Source: Platanthera guangdongensis (Eukaryota > Streptophyta > Magnoliopsida > Asparagales > Orchidaceae). From it: 64,000 nt of DNA. Shown here piece by piece: positions 1-12,075 of this stretch (position 1 is the stretch's first letter; each line of letters begins with the position of its first letter). The position numbers were made by a program, and so were the translations under genes. The notes under the pieces were generated by a model, which was not told the origin of the DNA, made no database searches, and worked only from the letters and a program-made list of their open reading frames with translations. The stretch is taken from positions 178,688,375 through 178,752,374 of the forward strand of contig CM077150.1 of the NCBI GenBank assembly GCA_039583875.1, in the 5' to 3' direction.

Positions 1-1235
1 GGATCGCCGATCGGACTCTGCGGTTGCGTCCGGGACGCCGCTGCGAGTCAAAACGCTATATTACTTTATATCTTTTGAGTTTATTTTGGTGTATTTGATG
101 GGTTAACCCACCGGCCAATCATAGCCGTTGATTGGGGTTGCCCTAAGTCATGTTTTCTTATAAATAGGATGCTAGGGGGCTGATTTGGGGTATTGTAGAA
201 TTTGGAGAAGTGCTTTCCCGGATTCCTGCGATCCCTCCTCGGTGCCGACGCCGTGGAACCCTAGGTGACGACTCCTAGGCCGCCAAACTTCCCCCAAAGG
301 TAAACCCTACCCCCTCCTTCATTTTCCATCTTGTTTCCCCCTATTCCGCCACCGGAAACCCCCTAAATCTCCAGCCGACCGCAGCCGGTCTGCAGCCAAG
401 CAACCGGCCAGAACCCGCCCCTTTTCCCCCCTGTCCGCCGCCGCCTGGGTGCCAAAAAACAGGCCGCCGGCCTTGCTACCAGCCCCAGCCCCTGCGCCCC
501 CTCTTTCCCTCCAAAACCGGCCACCCACGGGACTTTCCAGTCCTAGCCGACCACCCCTCCCCCTTCTCCTTCGTGGATCCACTTCCCTCCGCTCCGAAAA
601 CCCTAGATCTCTTTCGATCTAGTGCTACCACCCTCCGATCAATTATTCCCTCCACCCAAACTTTCCATTTTTGTTCGGATCCGCTCAAAATCATCGGATC
701 TATTCACCCCCGGCCCGGATCTACTCATTTGTGGCCGGATCCGCCGTCTACCATCCGTTACCGCCACTTTTTGCGAAAGGCAGCCACCGCCATCGCCGCT
801 TCGCCTCCGGTTCCACTTCCGATCGCTCGTTTTGCATCCGGTTCGTCAAATCCTCCATCGCCTCGGATCAGCCCACTGCATCGTGAGTATTTCATGGTAT
901 TATGTTTGCACTTGACATTTGCACTTGGTTGTTTATCTATATTTGTGCCGTGATTATAGTTGGTAGTTGTTGTCTTATATGCTAATAGTTGTTGTGGAAT
1001 TAGTCGCCGCCGCTTGCTAAGGCCCTCCGCGTGGAGGAAGCCGTTGCCTAATTGCCAAAGTTATTTAATTGTCTCTTTATTTCGGTTAATTGCGTGGCGT
1101 TGCTAATTTTCATTGCTTAAATTACTAATCGTTGCTATCCGACTGTTCATTGCATGTAGCATTACATTCGCATCTCCCCTCACATGTGCACGTAGGGTTC
1201 TAGCTTCCGAGCACCACTAGCCTACCCCTACATCA
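1..1235 (+). repeat. 5' LTR of element A (start cut by window)
   Basis: It matches the 3' LTR from 6384 onward. I place the end at 1235 (CTACATCA) because the primer site begins two bases later. Gypsy B ends its LTR in the closely similar GCATCA. The short ORFs at 573-953 recur at the same place in the 3' LTR (6956-7336), so they are LTR sequence and not genes. Confidence 0.85.
115..166 (+). promoter_or_regulatory. Probable LTR promoter of element A (CCAAT and TATA boxes)
   Basis: CCAAT at 115-119 is followed 40 bases later by TATAAATA at 159-166. The same pair occurs in the 3' LTR (TATA at 6542-6549). This spacing suits RNA polymerase II initiation shortly downstream, where the R region would start. 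Assignment is from sequence only. Confidence 0.55.
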
Positions 1236-1237
1236 TT

Positions 1238-1255
1238 TGGTATTAGAGGCAGGTT
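1238..1255 (+). promoter_or_regulatory. Primer binding site of element A (initiator tRNA-Met type)
   Basis: TGGTATTAGAGGCAGGTT lies two bases after the LTR. It is one transition away from the plant tRNA-iMet complement TGGTATCAGAG in the first eleven bases. It marks the start of minus-strand DNA synthesis and fixes the LTR end. Confidence 0.8.
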
Positions 1256-1266
1256 AGGCCACTTTC

Positions 1267-4200
1267 ATGCTCCGTAGTGGTAGGACTTTTAGAGTAAGCA
1301 TGGTAGAACCACAGAACACTGAGGACCGAGCGACGAGTTCGAATTCGGACGCCGCTTTCGCTGAGTTCCAACGCCTTGTCCTAGGTCGCCTTGACACCAT
1401 AGGAGCCCAGTTCGACGATGTGCGTCATGACCTTGCCGAGGTGAACCTTCGTTTAGGCCACTTAGAGGATGCCAGGGGCACTCCGACGCAGCGTGACGAT
1501 TCTCTTGAGGACGACCCTGACGCTCCTCCACGTCGAGGGCAACGCCCGAGGGATAGCCCACCTCCCGCAGACCGTCACCATCGTGATAGTCCTCATCGAG
1601 CCCCGATTCTGCCAGTAAGGCGACATCCTGATTTTGCGAGGGATTATAGGCAAGTCCCGGCGAGGGATAGGCTGCCACCCCAGCGTGATGAGTACCGTAT
1701 GCCACGTCAGCCTCAGCCGGACCCTAGAGATCGTGTGCCCCCACACGGTCGCCACGACCATCACCAGGATGATTATTATCCCCCGGGTCGGAGAGAGCGT
1801 GGTCCCCCACCCACTCGATACGACTACGCTCATGATGACTACCCCGAGGACTACCCCGATCCTAGGAGAGGGGGCCACTATTATGACATCACTCGTCGCA
1901 TCCGACTCGATCCCCCTTCGTTCGATGGTCGCCTAGATCCGAAAGCCTTCAGCGATTGGCTCTTGGACATGAACCACTACTTCGAGTGGTACGACATGAG
2001 TGATGAGCGTTGCGTCCGCTTTGCAAAGATGAAGTTGATCGGGCAAGCTAAGGTGTTCTGGATTAGTGTCGAGAGAGCTCTAGAGAGGGATGGTTACTAC
2101 CCCATCGCCAGATGGGACGAGATGAAGGAGAGACTGAAGGAGAAGTACCTCCCCGCGTCATATCGAGATCAGCTATTTGAGCAGCTACAGAACTTACGAC
2201 AGGGGACACTTACTGTCGCCGAGTGCATGGCTCGCTTCGATGAGCTGGTTGTCAGGAGTGATATTTCAGAGGAAACTATTGCCACTGCCGCCCGTTTCAA
2301 GGCGGGCCTTCGTTCCGATATTCGGAGAGAGTTGATTCCCCACCGCTTGGAGACCGTTGATCAGATATTCCAGCTCTCCCTCGAGTATGAGCAGTACCTT
2401 CGTTCGTCTAGTACGAGGCAGTTCACCTCTCGGACTGATTCCTCGACCTTTAGGAAACCCGCTCCGCCCCAGACCACCACGGCCGCACCCTCGCGCATCC
2501 CCGCGGATGCGAAGGGTAAAGCCGTAGCCACTGATGGCCAGCGATCTGGGGGCATTGCATGTTTTAGATGCTCTGGCAGGGGCCACGTGGCGGCGCAGTG
2601 CCCCACGCGGAACCTGTTACTTGAGGAAGAGGAGGAACAGGGTTTAGAGGGTGAAGAGGAGGCCCCAGAGGAGGTTAGGGCTGCAGTCGAGGAAGGTTGG
2701 GAGAGTGACGCCGAGCGATCATTAGAGGTGGGAGTGATTCGGCGCCTCCTACACACCCCACGTGTGGACGAGGACTGGCGACGCACGACCATCTTTTATA
2801 CGTACTTCCCTAGTGCAGGCGGTCCCTGCAAGCTAGCCATTGATGGTGGGAGTTGCGTGAATATTGTAGCCCAGAAGGCGCTTGACCGTATGCAGGTGAA
2901 GGCAGAGCCTCACCCCCATCCGTACCGTGTCGTCTGGGTTGACAAGACGGCGATTCAGGTCACCCAGCGTTGCTTAGTCCCGATCACCATTGCGTCCTTT
3001 CAGGACAAGGTCTGGTGCGATGTTATTCCCATGGACGTCGCTCACGTGTTGCTTGGCCGCCCCTGGCTTTTTGATCGTGATGTCACGTGCTTCGGCCGCT
3101 CGAACATGTGTGTCTTTTATGATAAGGGGCGGAATATCACGTTGACACCCACCCAGCCCCGAGATCGACCCAAGGGTGTGGTAGAGTCATCTTCGAGCAC
3201 GAGCGCCTCGCGACCCCTGCATATTCTGAGGCGAGGTGAGTTTCTGCGGGATAGTGCGGAGTCCGACGTTATTTATGTAGTCGCCGCTACCCAGGTTACT
3301 GAGGACGCCCCAGTCGATTTCCCACTCGCGGTGCGTCCCCTGTTAGGCGAGTTTGCGGACATTATGCCGGACGAGCTCCCCGATGAGCTGCCTCCCCCTC
3401 GGGACATTCAGCATGCCATTGATTTAGTCCCGAGAGCTTCCCTCCCGAACCTGCCCCACTACCGCATGCACCCGGATGAGCACGCTGAGCTCAAACGGCA
3501 AGTTGACGAGCTTCTTCGGAAGCAGTTCATTCGCGAGAGCATGAGTCCTTGTGCGGTCCCCGCCCTTCTTACCCCTAAGAAGGACGGTAGTTGACGTATG
3601 TGCATCGACAGCCGCGCCATCAATAAGATCACGGTCAAGTATCGCTTCCCCATCCCACGACTCGATGACTTACTGGATATTATGTCCGGTGCCCAGATCT
3701 TCTCCAAGATCGACCTCCGCAGCGGGTACCATCAGATACGAGTTCGCGAGGGGGACGAGTGGAAGACCGCATTTAAGACCAAGGACGGTTTGTATAAGTG
3801 GCTAGTCATGCCATTCGGGCTATCCAATGCCCCGAGCACATTCATGCGAGTTATGACGCAGGTGTTGCGGCCCTACATGGGCAAGTTCCTGGTGGTGTAC
3901 TTTGATGAGCTATTAGTCTACAGCCAGACTCAGGCCGCTCACCTCGATCATTTGAGACTTCTCTTCGGCACCCTCCGTCAAGAGAAGCTGTATGTGAACC
4001 TGAAGAATTGCGCCTTTCTGTCCGAGTCTGTCCACTTCCTAGGCTTTATTATTTCCTCCACTGGAGTCTCCGTGGACCCTGAGAAGGTCAAATCTATTCG
4101 AGATTGGCCTGTACCTAGGAATATCCACGAGGCTCGTAGCTTTCACGGGCTTGCCACCTTCTATAGGAGGTTTGTCCAGGGGTTCAGCACGATCATGGCC

Positions 4201-6219
4201 CCCTTCACGAGCTGTCTCAAGAAGGGAGAGTTTCAGTGGACCCCCGCAACCACTAGAGCCTTCGAGGAGATCAAGGAGAGATTGACGACAGCTCCCGTCC
4301 TGAGGTTACCAGATTTCAGTCGCGCCTTTGAGGTCGCCTGCGACGCGTCCGGTATCGGTATAGGTGGCGTATAGAGCCAAGAGGGACACCCAGTTTCCTA
4401 CTTTAGTGAGAAGCTGAATGACGCAAAGCAAAAGTACTTGAACTACGATCGAAAATTTTATGCTATTGTCCAGTCTCTGCGCTACTGGCGACACTATCTC
4501 CTTCCCCGGGAGTTCGTGTTGTATTCCGACCACCAGGCCCTCCGTTACCTCGATTCGCAGCGCAAGCTGGGCCACCGACATGCGAAGTGGGTTGAGTATC
4601 TGCAGGATTTTCATTACGTTCTCAAGCACCGCGCAGGTGTTGAGAACAAGCCGGCCGATGCGTTGAGTCGCCGCGTGTCCCTATTGCAGACGATGACAGC
4701 GAGTGTGCAGGGACTTGAGCGACTGATGCTCGATTACCCTACGTGCCCTGACTTTGGTGAGATTTATACCGCCCTATCCCGAGACCCACCCGACCCTGTT
4801 GAGGGATACCAGATTTACGAGGGATATCTGTACCGGGCTTCCCGCCTATGCGTTCCTCAGACGTCTTACCGAGATTACCTGATTTGGGAACTGCATGCGG
4901 GCGGAGCCGCGGGTCACTTCGGGCGAGATAAGTCCATAGCCCTTGTTGAGGACCGTCTCTACTGGCCTAGCCTCAAGAAGGACGTAGCTCGGGTTGTGCG
5001 CCACTGCCGTATCTGTCAGACGGCCAAGGGAAATAAGCAGAACACCGGCCTTTACACGCCCCTACCCGTGTCACACCGCACTTGGGAGGACATCAACATG
5101 GATTTTGTTCTCGGACTCCCTCGCACCTTACGGAAACACGATTCCATCTTCGTGGTGGTTGATCGGTTTTCGAAGATGACACACTTCATTGCTTGCCGCA
5201 AGACGGCTGATGCGACCCACGTTGCATCTATATTCATGAGGGATGTCTTTCGGTTGCATGGCCTGCCCAAGTCGATCGTGTCTGACCGCGATGTGAGGTT
5301 CATGAGCTACTTTTGGAAAACCCTGTGGCACAAGACTGGTACTATCCTTAGGTTTTCCTCGGCATATCACCCACAGACGGACGGTCAGACTGAGGTAGTG
5401 AATAGGAGCTTAGGGAATCTGTTGCGGTGTCTAGCTGGTGAGCATGTAGGTAGTTGGGACTTAGATTTGCCGATCGCCGAGTTTGCCTACAATAGCTCAG
5501 TCAATAGGTCCACCGGGTTGAGTCCATTTCACGTAGTTTCAGGATACGACCCTAGGAAACCTATAGACCTTGTCCCGAGCCCTCTAGAGTCCCGCCCTAG
5601 TGAGTCTGCTGAGTCATTTGCACGGCATTTGCATGATTTGCATGAGTCGGTCTGCCGACAAATAATAATAAGCAATGATAATTATAAAGCCCATGCAGAT
5701 AAGCGAAGGCGAGAGCAGATATTTAATGTAGGCGAGAAGGTAATGGTGCGAGTCCGCCCCGAGAGGCTCACTTCGGGGCCTGCCAAGAAGTTAAGCGCGA
5801 GGCGAATAGGTCCATATTCCATTATTAGTCGTATTGGGACCAACGCCTACCGGCTTGACATCCCGGCCAGTATGGGAATTCACCCCGTGTTTAACGTTGA
5901 GGATCTGACTCCATACTATGAGCCTCATGAGTATGTGGACCCGAGCGAGGGGGATGCTCAGCCACCCCCACCACCTGCTAGCCATCCTAGCCCATCCACT
6001 ATTGCCACCCACCCACCTGGGATTTCGTCCCCTTGAGTTCCCCCGCAGGCACCACCGATCGCATCGGGACCCACCTTCCGAGCGGCGAGAGATGAGAGCG
6101 TCACAGAGATCAAATTCCATCAGTTTGTTCCCACCTCGGCCGGACCGCGTTGCCGCTACCTGGTACATTGGCGGGGCCGACCTTACACAGATGATACTTG
6201 GATACTACCGGCAGAGTAA
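1267..6219 (+). pseudogene. Gag-pol polyprotein of element A with three in-frame stops
   Basis: A single reading frame of about 1650 codons has no frameshift. The gag core is at about 1900-2400 (FEWYDM; YLPASYRDQLFEQL). A CCHC zinc knuckle CFRCSGRGHVAAQC lies near 2560. The protease has IDGGSC near 2845. Reverse transcriptase spans about 3400-4050, RNase H runs to about 4680, and integrase has an HHCC zinc finger (4890-5030) and catalytic core. Stops interrupt it at 3592-3594 (TGA after KKDGS, where Trp is expected), 4372-4374 (TAG) and 6034-6036 (TGA). The frame then continues through a chromodomain-like segment (YLVHWRGRPYTDDTWILP) to TAA at 6217-6219. The RT catalytic motif reads YFDE instead of YFDD at 3898-3909. 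The start at 1267 follows the primer site; the Met at 1300 is an alternative. The element is inactive as it stands. Confidence 0.92.
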
Positions 6220-6290
6220 GATCGACTCGCCCCCGGACTTCGACTTCAGTACGATCATCTCCATTCATCGGAGATGAAGACCTTTCAGTC

Positions 6291-6299
6291 GGGGGGAGT
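6291..6299 (+). promoter_or_regulatory. Polypurine tract of element A
   Basis: GGGGGGAGT directly precedes the LTR start TGATGG at 6300. This is the usual primer for plus-strand DNA synthesis. Gypsy B has the same arrangement, a purine run followed by TGATGG. Confidence 0.75.
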
Positions 6300-7533
6300 T
6301 GATGGGGAGCCATCGGATGCACTTGGTGGAGCTCGCCGCAAGGCGGGGCCCACATACATGTACTCGCGCAGGAAGACTTGATCGGATCGCCGATCAGACT
6401 CTGCGGTTGCGTCCGGGACGTCGCCGCGAGTCAAAACACTATATTAATTTATATCTTTCGAGTTTATTTTGGTGTATTTGATGGGTTAACCCACCGGCCA
6501 ATCATAGCCGTTGATTGGGGTTGCCCTAAGTCATGTTTTCTTATAAATAGGATGCTAGGGGGCTGATTTGAGGTATTGTAGAATTTGGAGAAGTGCTTTC
6601 CCGGATTCCTGCGATCCCTCCTCGGTGCCGACGCCGTGGAACCCTAGGTGACGACTCCTAGGCCGCCAAACTTCCCCCAAAGGTAAACCCTACCCCCTCC
6701 TTCATTTTCCATCTTGTTTCCCCCTATTCCGCCACCGGAAACCCCCTAAATCTCCAGCCGACCGCAGCCGGTCTGCAGCCAAGCAACCGGCCAGAACCCG
6801 CCCCTTTTCCCCCCTGTCCGCCGCCGCCTGGGTGCCGAAAAACCGGCCGCCGGCCTTGCTACCAGCCCCAGCCCCTCCGCCCCCTCTTTCCCTCCAAAAC
6901 CGGCCACCCACGGGACTTTCCAGTCCTAGCCGACCACCCCTCCCCCTTCTCCTTCGTGGATCCACTTCCCTCCGCTCCGAAAACCCTAGATCTCTTTCGA
7001 TCTAGTGCTACCACCCTCCGATCCATTATTCCCTCCACCCAAACTTTCCATTTTTGTTCGGATCCGCTCAAAATCATCGGATCTATTCACCCCCGGCCCG
7101 GATCTACTCATTTGTGTCCGGATCCGCCGTCTACCATCCGTTACCGCCACTTTTTGCGAAAGGCAGCCACCGCCATCGCCGCTTCGCCTCCGGTTCCACT
7201 TCCGATCGCTCGTTTTGCATCCGGTTCGTCAAATCCTCCATCGCCTCGGATCAGCCCACTGCATCGTGAGTATTTCATGGTATTATGTTTGCACTTGACA
7301 TTTGCACTTGGTTGTTTATCTATATTTGTGCCGTGATTATAGTTTGGTAGTTGTTGTCTTATATGCTAATAGTTGTTGTGGAATTAGTCGCCGCCGCTTG
7401 CTAAGGCCCTCCGCGCGGAGGAAGCCGTTGCCTAATTGCCAAAGTTATTTAATTGTCTCTTTATTTCGGTTAATTGCGTGGCGTTGCTAATTTGCATTGC
7501 TTAAATTACTAATCGTTGCTATCCGACTGTTCA
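6300..7533 (+). repeat. 3' LTR of element A, truncated
   Basis: It starts TGATGG after the polypurine tract and follows the 5' LTR until 7533. There the match stops 86 bases short of the expected end, and unrelated minus-strand copia gag sequence begins. It contains a second copy of the CCAAT/TATA promoter. Confidence 0.88.
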
Positions 7534-7752
7534 ATGTCATCCCATTTATCTTGCGGTTTGATTAAAACTGTATCGCCTACAGTGATTGTGGGTGCGGTTT
7601 ATTTTGTTTACCACCATGGCCCATACGTCCATGTTTTGTGTCATTAAGAATATCTTCATACGATTTCTCCAGTGGCTGTAATCACTCCCCATAAATTGTC
7701 GGGGTCTACTAACACCTTGACCCTCAGGGAAAGCATAATTAACGTTGACCAT
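7534..7752 (-). pseudogene. Gag N-terminus of SIRE-like copia K (fragment)
   Basis: Reading the minus strand from the Met at 7752 gives MVNVNYAFPEG and then FMGSDYSHWRNRMKIFL. This is the F-x-G-x-x-Y-x-x-W-x-x-x-M pattern at the start of copia gag proteins (UBN2/DUF4219 type). A TGA at 7546 and the loss of everything beyond 7534 leave only about 70 codons. The fragment lies just downstream of a primer site and the K LTR, as expected for a gag start. Confidence 0.75.
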
Positions 7753-7784
7753 TTTACTTCAAGATTTTAACCTTTTTGAAGTAA

Positions 7785-7799
7785 CTTCATTTGGTACCA
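7785..7799 (-). promoter_or_regulatory. Primer binding site of copia K
   Basis: The minus strand reads TGGTACCAAATGAAG two bases after the LTR end CCAACA. It resembles a tRNA-Met-type site with changes, and its position between LTR and gag supports the call. Confidence 0.55.
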
Positions 7800-7801
7800 C
7801 T

Positions 7802-8525
7802 TGTTGGATCGGATGACCAACCTTAAGGGGGTGGGGGGGGGGGGGTGAATAAAGTTTGCAAATTAATCTAAAAAATTAAAATTAGATTTATCCAGGAAAA
7901 CTGGTTCTGAATGCGACCGCGTGGCGCTAGCTTTCTAGCCCGCGGCAGTAGGTCACATAACTCGTTTTCTTGGATAAACTTCGCCTTGGAGACGCACACA
8001 CCCTTCAAAGATCTACCAACATACAACCACGAAATCACAATAAGAATGAAGAACGAATAATAATTTTATTCAACAGTAATGAAAGTGGTTTACAATTACA
8101 AAACAATTACATCTCCATGACGCCAGAGATCGGAGGCGGTGAAATATAAATTCCTTTTTGTTTTCTATACCGACCCACTACCCGGACCGGTTGGCTCTCT
8201 CCCTTTCCCTCTCCGAAAAGGTTTTCGAGCCGGCTCTTCACCTTCCTTTCCGGAATTGTCTTAGAGCCCCACTAGATCCCCCGATCTAGACATCCCTTCC
8301 CCGTGACGATTTCTCACGGAACCCTTCCCGGATTCCGACGACCTTCACCGGTCGATTTTCCTCACCCACAAATAATTAGAAAAGAGAAAAATACAATAAG
8401 AGATTAAATAAGATTTAAAGTGATTCTCACTCAAGACGATTCCTCTGTTGAGCGGTGTGTGACCAGTGCTAAAGATTTTCATTCTATTGCAACCGATCAA
8501 CTCCTCCTGGTTGTTGTAGTCCTTT
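7802..8525 (-). repeat. LTR of SIRE-like copia K, part 1 (split by gypsy B)
   Basis: The LTR begins TGTTGGATC here and ends TCCAACA at 21610, giving matching TGTTGGA/TCCAACA inverted ends. Its total length would be about 1311 bp. It includes a G-run at 7836-7847 and GC-rich motifs such as GGCGCTAGC and GCAGTAGGTCAC that recur in part 2. The LTR is interrupted at CCTTT by gypsy B. Confidence 0.75.
8521..8525. repeat. Target site duplication of gypsy B (left)
   Basis: CCTTT here is repeated at 21019-21023, directly after the 3' LTR of B. It proves that B inserted into the K LTR. Confidence 0.85.
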
Positions 8526-9717
8526 TGATGGAGACGACGACCCCCGACATGTTGATGATGGTGCCGACATGCTTACGAAAGATCCCTCACCCTCTCCAAC
8601 CAAGGACTTGCGGCGCCGCAGATACATTGTTGATCGACGCTACAACCTCTGCCCTCGGCGCAAGACGTTCTCTTGATAATTATCTTGCTTATGTTTTATT
8701 TAATTTTCTTGTTTATTTGCTTTAAAATCTGGACTGTATTTATCCAGATTCCTTTTTTTTAATTTTGGCCTGCGTTTAGACATTTTGTTTTAAGTTGGGC
8801 TGCATATAACCTGGATTTTTGTTAGCCTTATATAAGGCTATGTGTGTTGGATTATTGAGTATTTATTGATGGATGAAAAAAAATTTAAACCTAATTTGAG
8901 ATCCCCTCTCATGCTCTCCTCCTTGGCCGCTGGCCTCCTTCCTTCTTCCCCTTGTGGTTCGGCCAGACCTCCCCCTCTCCCCTCCTCTCTTCTCCACCAT
9001 AACAACCCCTCTCCTCTCCAACTACATACAAGAACGAAGGCTCCTTCTCCCTTGAGAGTTCGACTACATCACCTAGGGTTCGGCCAACCTAGTTCTCCCC
9101 TCTTCTTGGTGGATTTCGGCCAAGGACAATCTCTCTTGCAACGACGAACCTTCTCCGCCGTGAAGCGAGGAAGGCGGGCGTGTTTCTCTCCGTTCGGTGT
9201 GACTCCGACGTAACCGTAGAAAAGCGAACCTTTTTTTCCTCAGAATCATCTTCCGATTGGGGGTAACGAAAATCTCTACTCCTGCGTGTTCCCTCCTAGA
9301 TAAAACTTGTGGTTGTTAACTTTTGTGTTATTTGCGAATCTTGATTTCATCGTTGTTTTAATCCAATCGATTATTGTTATTTTCTCTTGATCTATTTAAG
9401 TTCGTGAGGATTGACAGACCTCGTTTCTTTTTGTTGGGAGAGATCTATCATTTTCCGAATCGTTATTTTTCGGTGGATCTCTTTTGGTACAACACACGCT
9501 CGACCGGATCGGGTAGATCCTTTTCGCTTGAGAGAATATTGGCTCATAGCTTTTATTTGATCTCTAAGGGTGTGGCGAACCCGTACGTTAACATTGGAGT
9601 AATAATATCACAAATCGGGTGTGATGCGTTTTATTTGCTCAAACGTAGAATTGGAACGTGAGAGTAATTCGGTGCCGTTTGTCCGTTTCTATTCGTTGGG
9701 TAACGTAGCCTGCATTA
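8526..9717 (+). repeat. 5' LTR of gypsy B
   Basis: It is collinear with 19813-21018. It starts TGATGGAGACGACGACC and ends TGCATTA, against TGCATCA in the other copy. A palindromic TATA box, CCTTATATAAGG, lies near 8826 (CCTTATATAAG near 20115 in the right LTR) and is the likely promoter. Confidence 0.9.
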
Positions 9718-10018
9718 ATTTGATATCAGAGGGAAGTTCATGTCAATTTCCTATTTGACACCATCCTCATAATCATAGGACATTGACACACACTTGTCTA
9801 GCACGTTTCGTTGTTCAAAACAACAATTTTTTTCCCGGTCTGCAAATAGCAGCCTAATATTCTCAATTTTTTTGCGGAATCCAAAAATAAATTCTGGAAA
9901 ATCTCCATACTCCTCTCAGTGAGAAATTTTTAAAATATTTTTTTTACCCCATTATTTTTAGAAAAAAAAATATCTTTTATAAATTTTCATCGAGTCAGGG
10001 TCCGACTTCTTTCACTGC
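9718..10018 (+). other. Leader of gypsy B with primer binding site
   Basis: TGATATCAGAGGGAAGTTC at 9721-9739 lies three bases after the LTR and resembles the tRNA-Met-type site TGGTATCAGAG. The rest is an AT-rich untranslated leader. Parts of it (for example ACACACTTGTCTAGCACG) match the leader of element D near 27690 on the other strand. Confidence 0.7.
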
Positions 10019-12070
10019 ATGCGCACTAGACTAGACACAAAGTATACCCCTTCTTCTTCCAATATGGAGGACGACCGGGATACGGATTACGATACGACAA
10101 CGATTGATGAACTCCGCCGGGAGTTCACTGATCAGCTGACAGACATCAGGGAGATGCTTCACGAGATGAGATTAAACCAAGCTGCTCCTCCTAATCAGGC
10201 GGCCCGCCAACGTGACGTGGGAAACAACAATAATAATAATAATAACGATTATGTTCCGCGTGCACCTAATCCTAGTAACCAGGCACCGTACGAGTTTGAT
10301 ATTACTAGGGCTGTCCGGATCAAACCCCCATCGTACGACGGAGTAGGTGAACCCCAAGTGTTCTTAGATTGGGTTATGGAAATAGAGTGCTATTTCGAGT
10401 GGCACGATCTGACCGACGCGCACAAGGTGCGAGTTGCGAGGATGAAGCTGTTGGACAGGGCCAAAATATTTTGGTTGAATGAGGAATGACGTCTAGGTGC
10501 AGTGAACGGTTTACCACCTATTGGTTGGGCTGGCATGAAGGCCATGTTAACTGATCAGTACGTTCCCGCGTATCATCGGACGCAGATGTTTGATGATTTA
10601 GCTACCCTGAGACAAGGGAATATGTCGGTCGCTGATTACTTGAGTCTTCTTAAGGACATGATGGTCAGGTGCGATGTTAGGGAGATGTCAGAGATCACAC
10701 TCTCTAAATTTCGTAAGGGGCTCGACCTCGACATTCAGGGTAAGCTCCTGCAGTATGGTCACTCCGATTTGAACACCACCTTTAACGCCTCCTTGGATAT
10801 TGAGAAGCACAATGCTTGCAAGTCCAAATCTCGCTCCTTTCAGAAAGGAAAATCCATCTTAGGTCCACCCCCCCAATCCTCCCATAAGGATAAGGGTAAG
10901 TTCCGGTCCGCTGACCCGAACTCTATTGTCATTACGGCTAGGAATCTGAGAAGCCCGACCGGTGAGAGAGTGCCCGTCGGTAGGATTAGCAAGACGAATG
11001 CTATTTGTTTTGCTTGTGGTATTCAGGGGCATTACGCTAGCGAGTGTCTAACCAAGCCCAAACTCCTAACCCTTTTAGATGCCTCGTCTGAATCCGTCGA
11101 GCTCATGTATGAGGCCGGTGAAGAATCTGAATCGGAAGGAGTCCCTAGCGACATAGAGGATGATGTTAATATGATGGTGATGAGGTGTATTTTGGCTACT
11201 CCGTGAGCGTTGGATGATTGGAATAAGACGAATATTTTCTCGTTAAATTTTAAGAGCGGAGAGAAGTGGTGTAAATTGATTATCGATAGTGGGAGCTGTA
11301 TGAATGTGATTTCTGAAAACGCGGTGTCATGAATGTTATTAACCACCGAACCTCACCCTCACCCTTACAAGGTTGTTTGGGTTAAAAAGACATCCCTTCC
11401 GGTTTCGAAGCGTTGCTTGGTTCCCCTTACCATCAAGGATTATACAGAAAAAATTTGGTGTGACGTCATCCCCATGGATGTTTGTCATGTTCTATTAGGA
11501 CGTCCGTGGCTTTACGACCATAATGTTACTCACCTGGGACGTCCTAACACCTGCGAGTTCAAATTTAATGGCAAGGCTATTACTTTGAAGCCCACTCTGC
11601 CTAAGGATCCTACTATCCCTTCTAAAGACACGCTTATTCCGGTAGAGAAGAAAACATTAAGTCTGATAGGTAAGAAGGAGTTTGCGCGTGATACTTTTTT
11701 GGATGGTGTCATGTATGCGTTAGTTTGCTTACAAATAAAGGAAGATGTATCCTATTTCGATAATTTACCGCCAGCGTTGAGGAAACTTTTAGAAGAGTTT
11801 AAGGATGTGTATCCGGACGAGCTACCGCCCATGTTACCCTCCATCCGGGACATCCAACATGCGATAGATTTCATTCTGGGTTCCTCTTTACTCAACCTTC
11901 CTCACTACCGGCTAAACCCTTCCGCACACCTAGAGTTGCAAACCCAAATTTCTGATTTGTTAAGGGATTCATTCGCCATAGCAAGAGTCCGTGTGCCGTA
12001 CCCGCCTTACTTACCCCTAAGAAAGACGGTTCTTGGAGGATGTGTGTGGATAATCTAGCAATTAATAAAA
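10019..12070 (+). pseudogene. Gag, protease and start of RT of gypsy B (broken)
   Basis: Gag begins at about 10019 (MRTRLDTKYTPSSS) with an Asn run encoded by an AAT microsatellite near 10225. The gag core follows (FLDWVMEIECYFEWHD). A stop at 10487-10489 interrupts it, and the frame resumes at 10502 with YHRTQMFDDLATLRQGN. A CCHC knuckle CFACGIQGHYASEC lies near 11010. The protease has IDSGSC near 11283-11300, after a stop at 11204-11206. The post-protease domain is at 11333-12058. The last residues before copia-1 are the conserved NLAINKIT of reverse transcriptase. The domain order matches element A. Several stops and frame changes make it non-functional. Confidence 0.85.
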
Positions 12071-12075
12071 TTACT
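12071..12075. repeat. Target site duplication of copia-1 (left)
   Basis: ATTAC occurs here and again at 17321-17325, immediately outside the two LTRs. It lies in the Asn-Lys-Ile-Thr codons of the gypsy B reverse transcriptase. Confidence 0.9.

Larger units (their letters stand above)
1..7533 (+). mobile_element. Ty3/gypsy chromodomain LTR retrotransposon A
   Basis: Two near-identical LTRs (positions 1-1149 match 6384-7533 with roughly 15 differences by eye) flank a primer site, one long polyprotein frame and a polypurine tract. The order gag, protease, reverse transcriptase, RNase H, integrase, chromodomain is that of Ty3/gypsy chromoviruses. The first 83 bases of the 5' LTR lie outside the window. 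The 3' LTR lacks its last 86 bases, so no target duplication can be read. High LTR identity points to a recent insertion. Confidence 0.93.

Noticed and set aside
573..953. 126-residue ORF that could look like a small host gene
   Set aside because: It lies in the A LTR and recurs almost unchanged at 6956-7336 in the other LTR.
7836..7847. G-run as a telomere or origin signal
   Set aside because: It is a single homopolymer run in a SIRE-like LTR, and the J LTR has a similar one at 53247.
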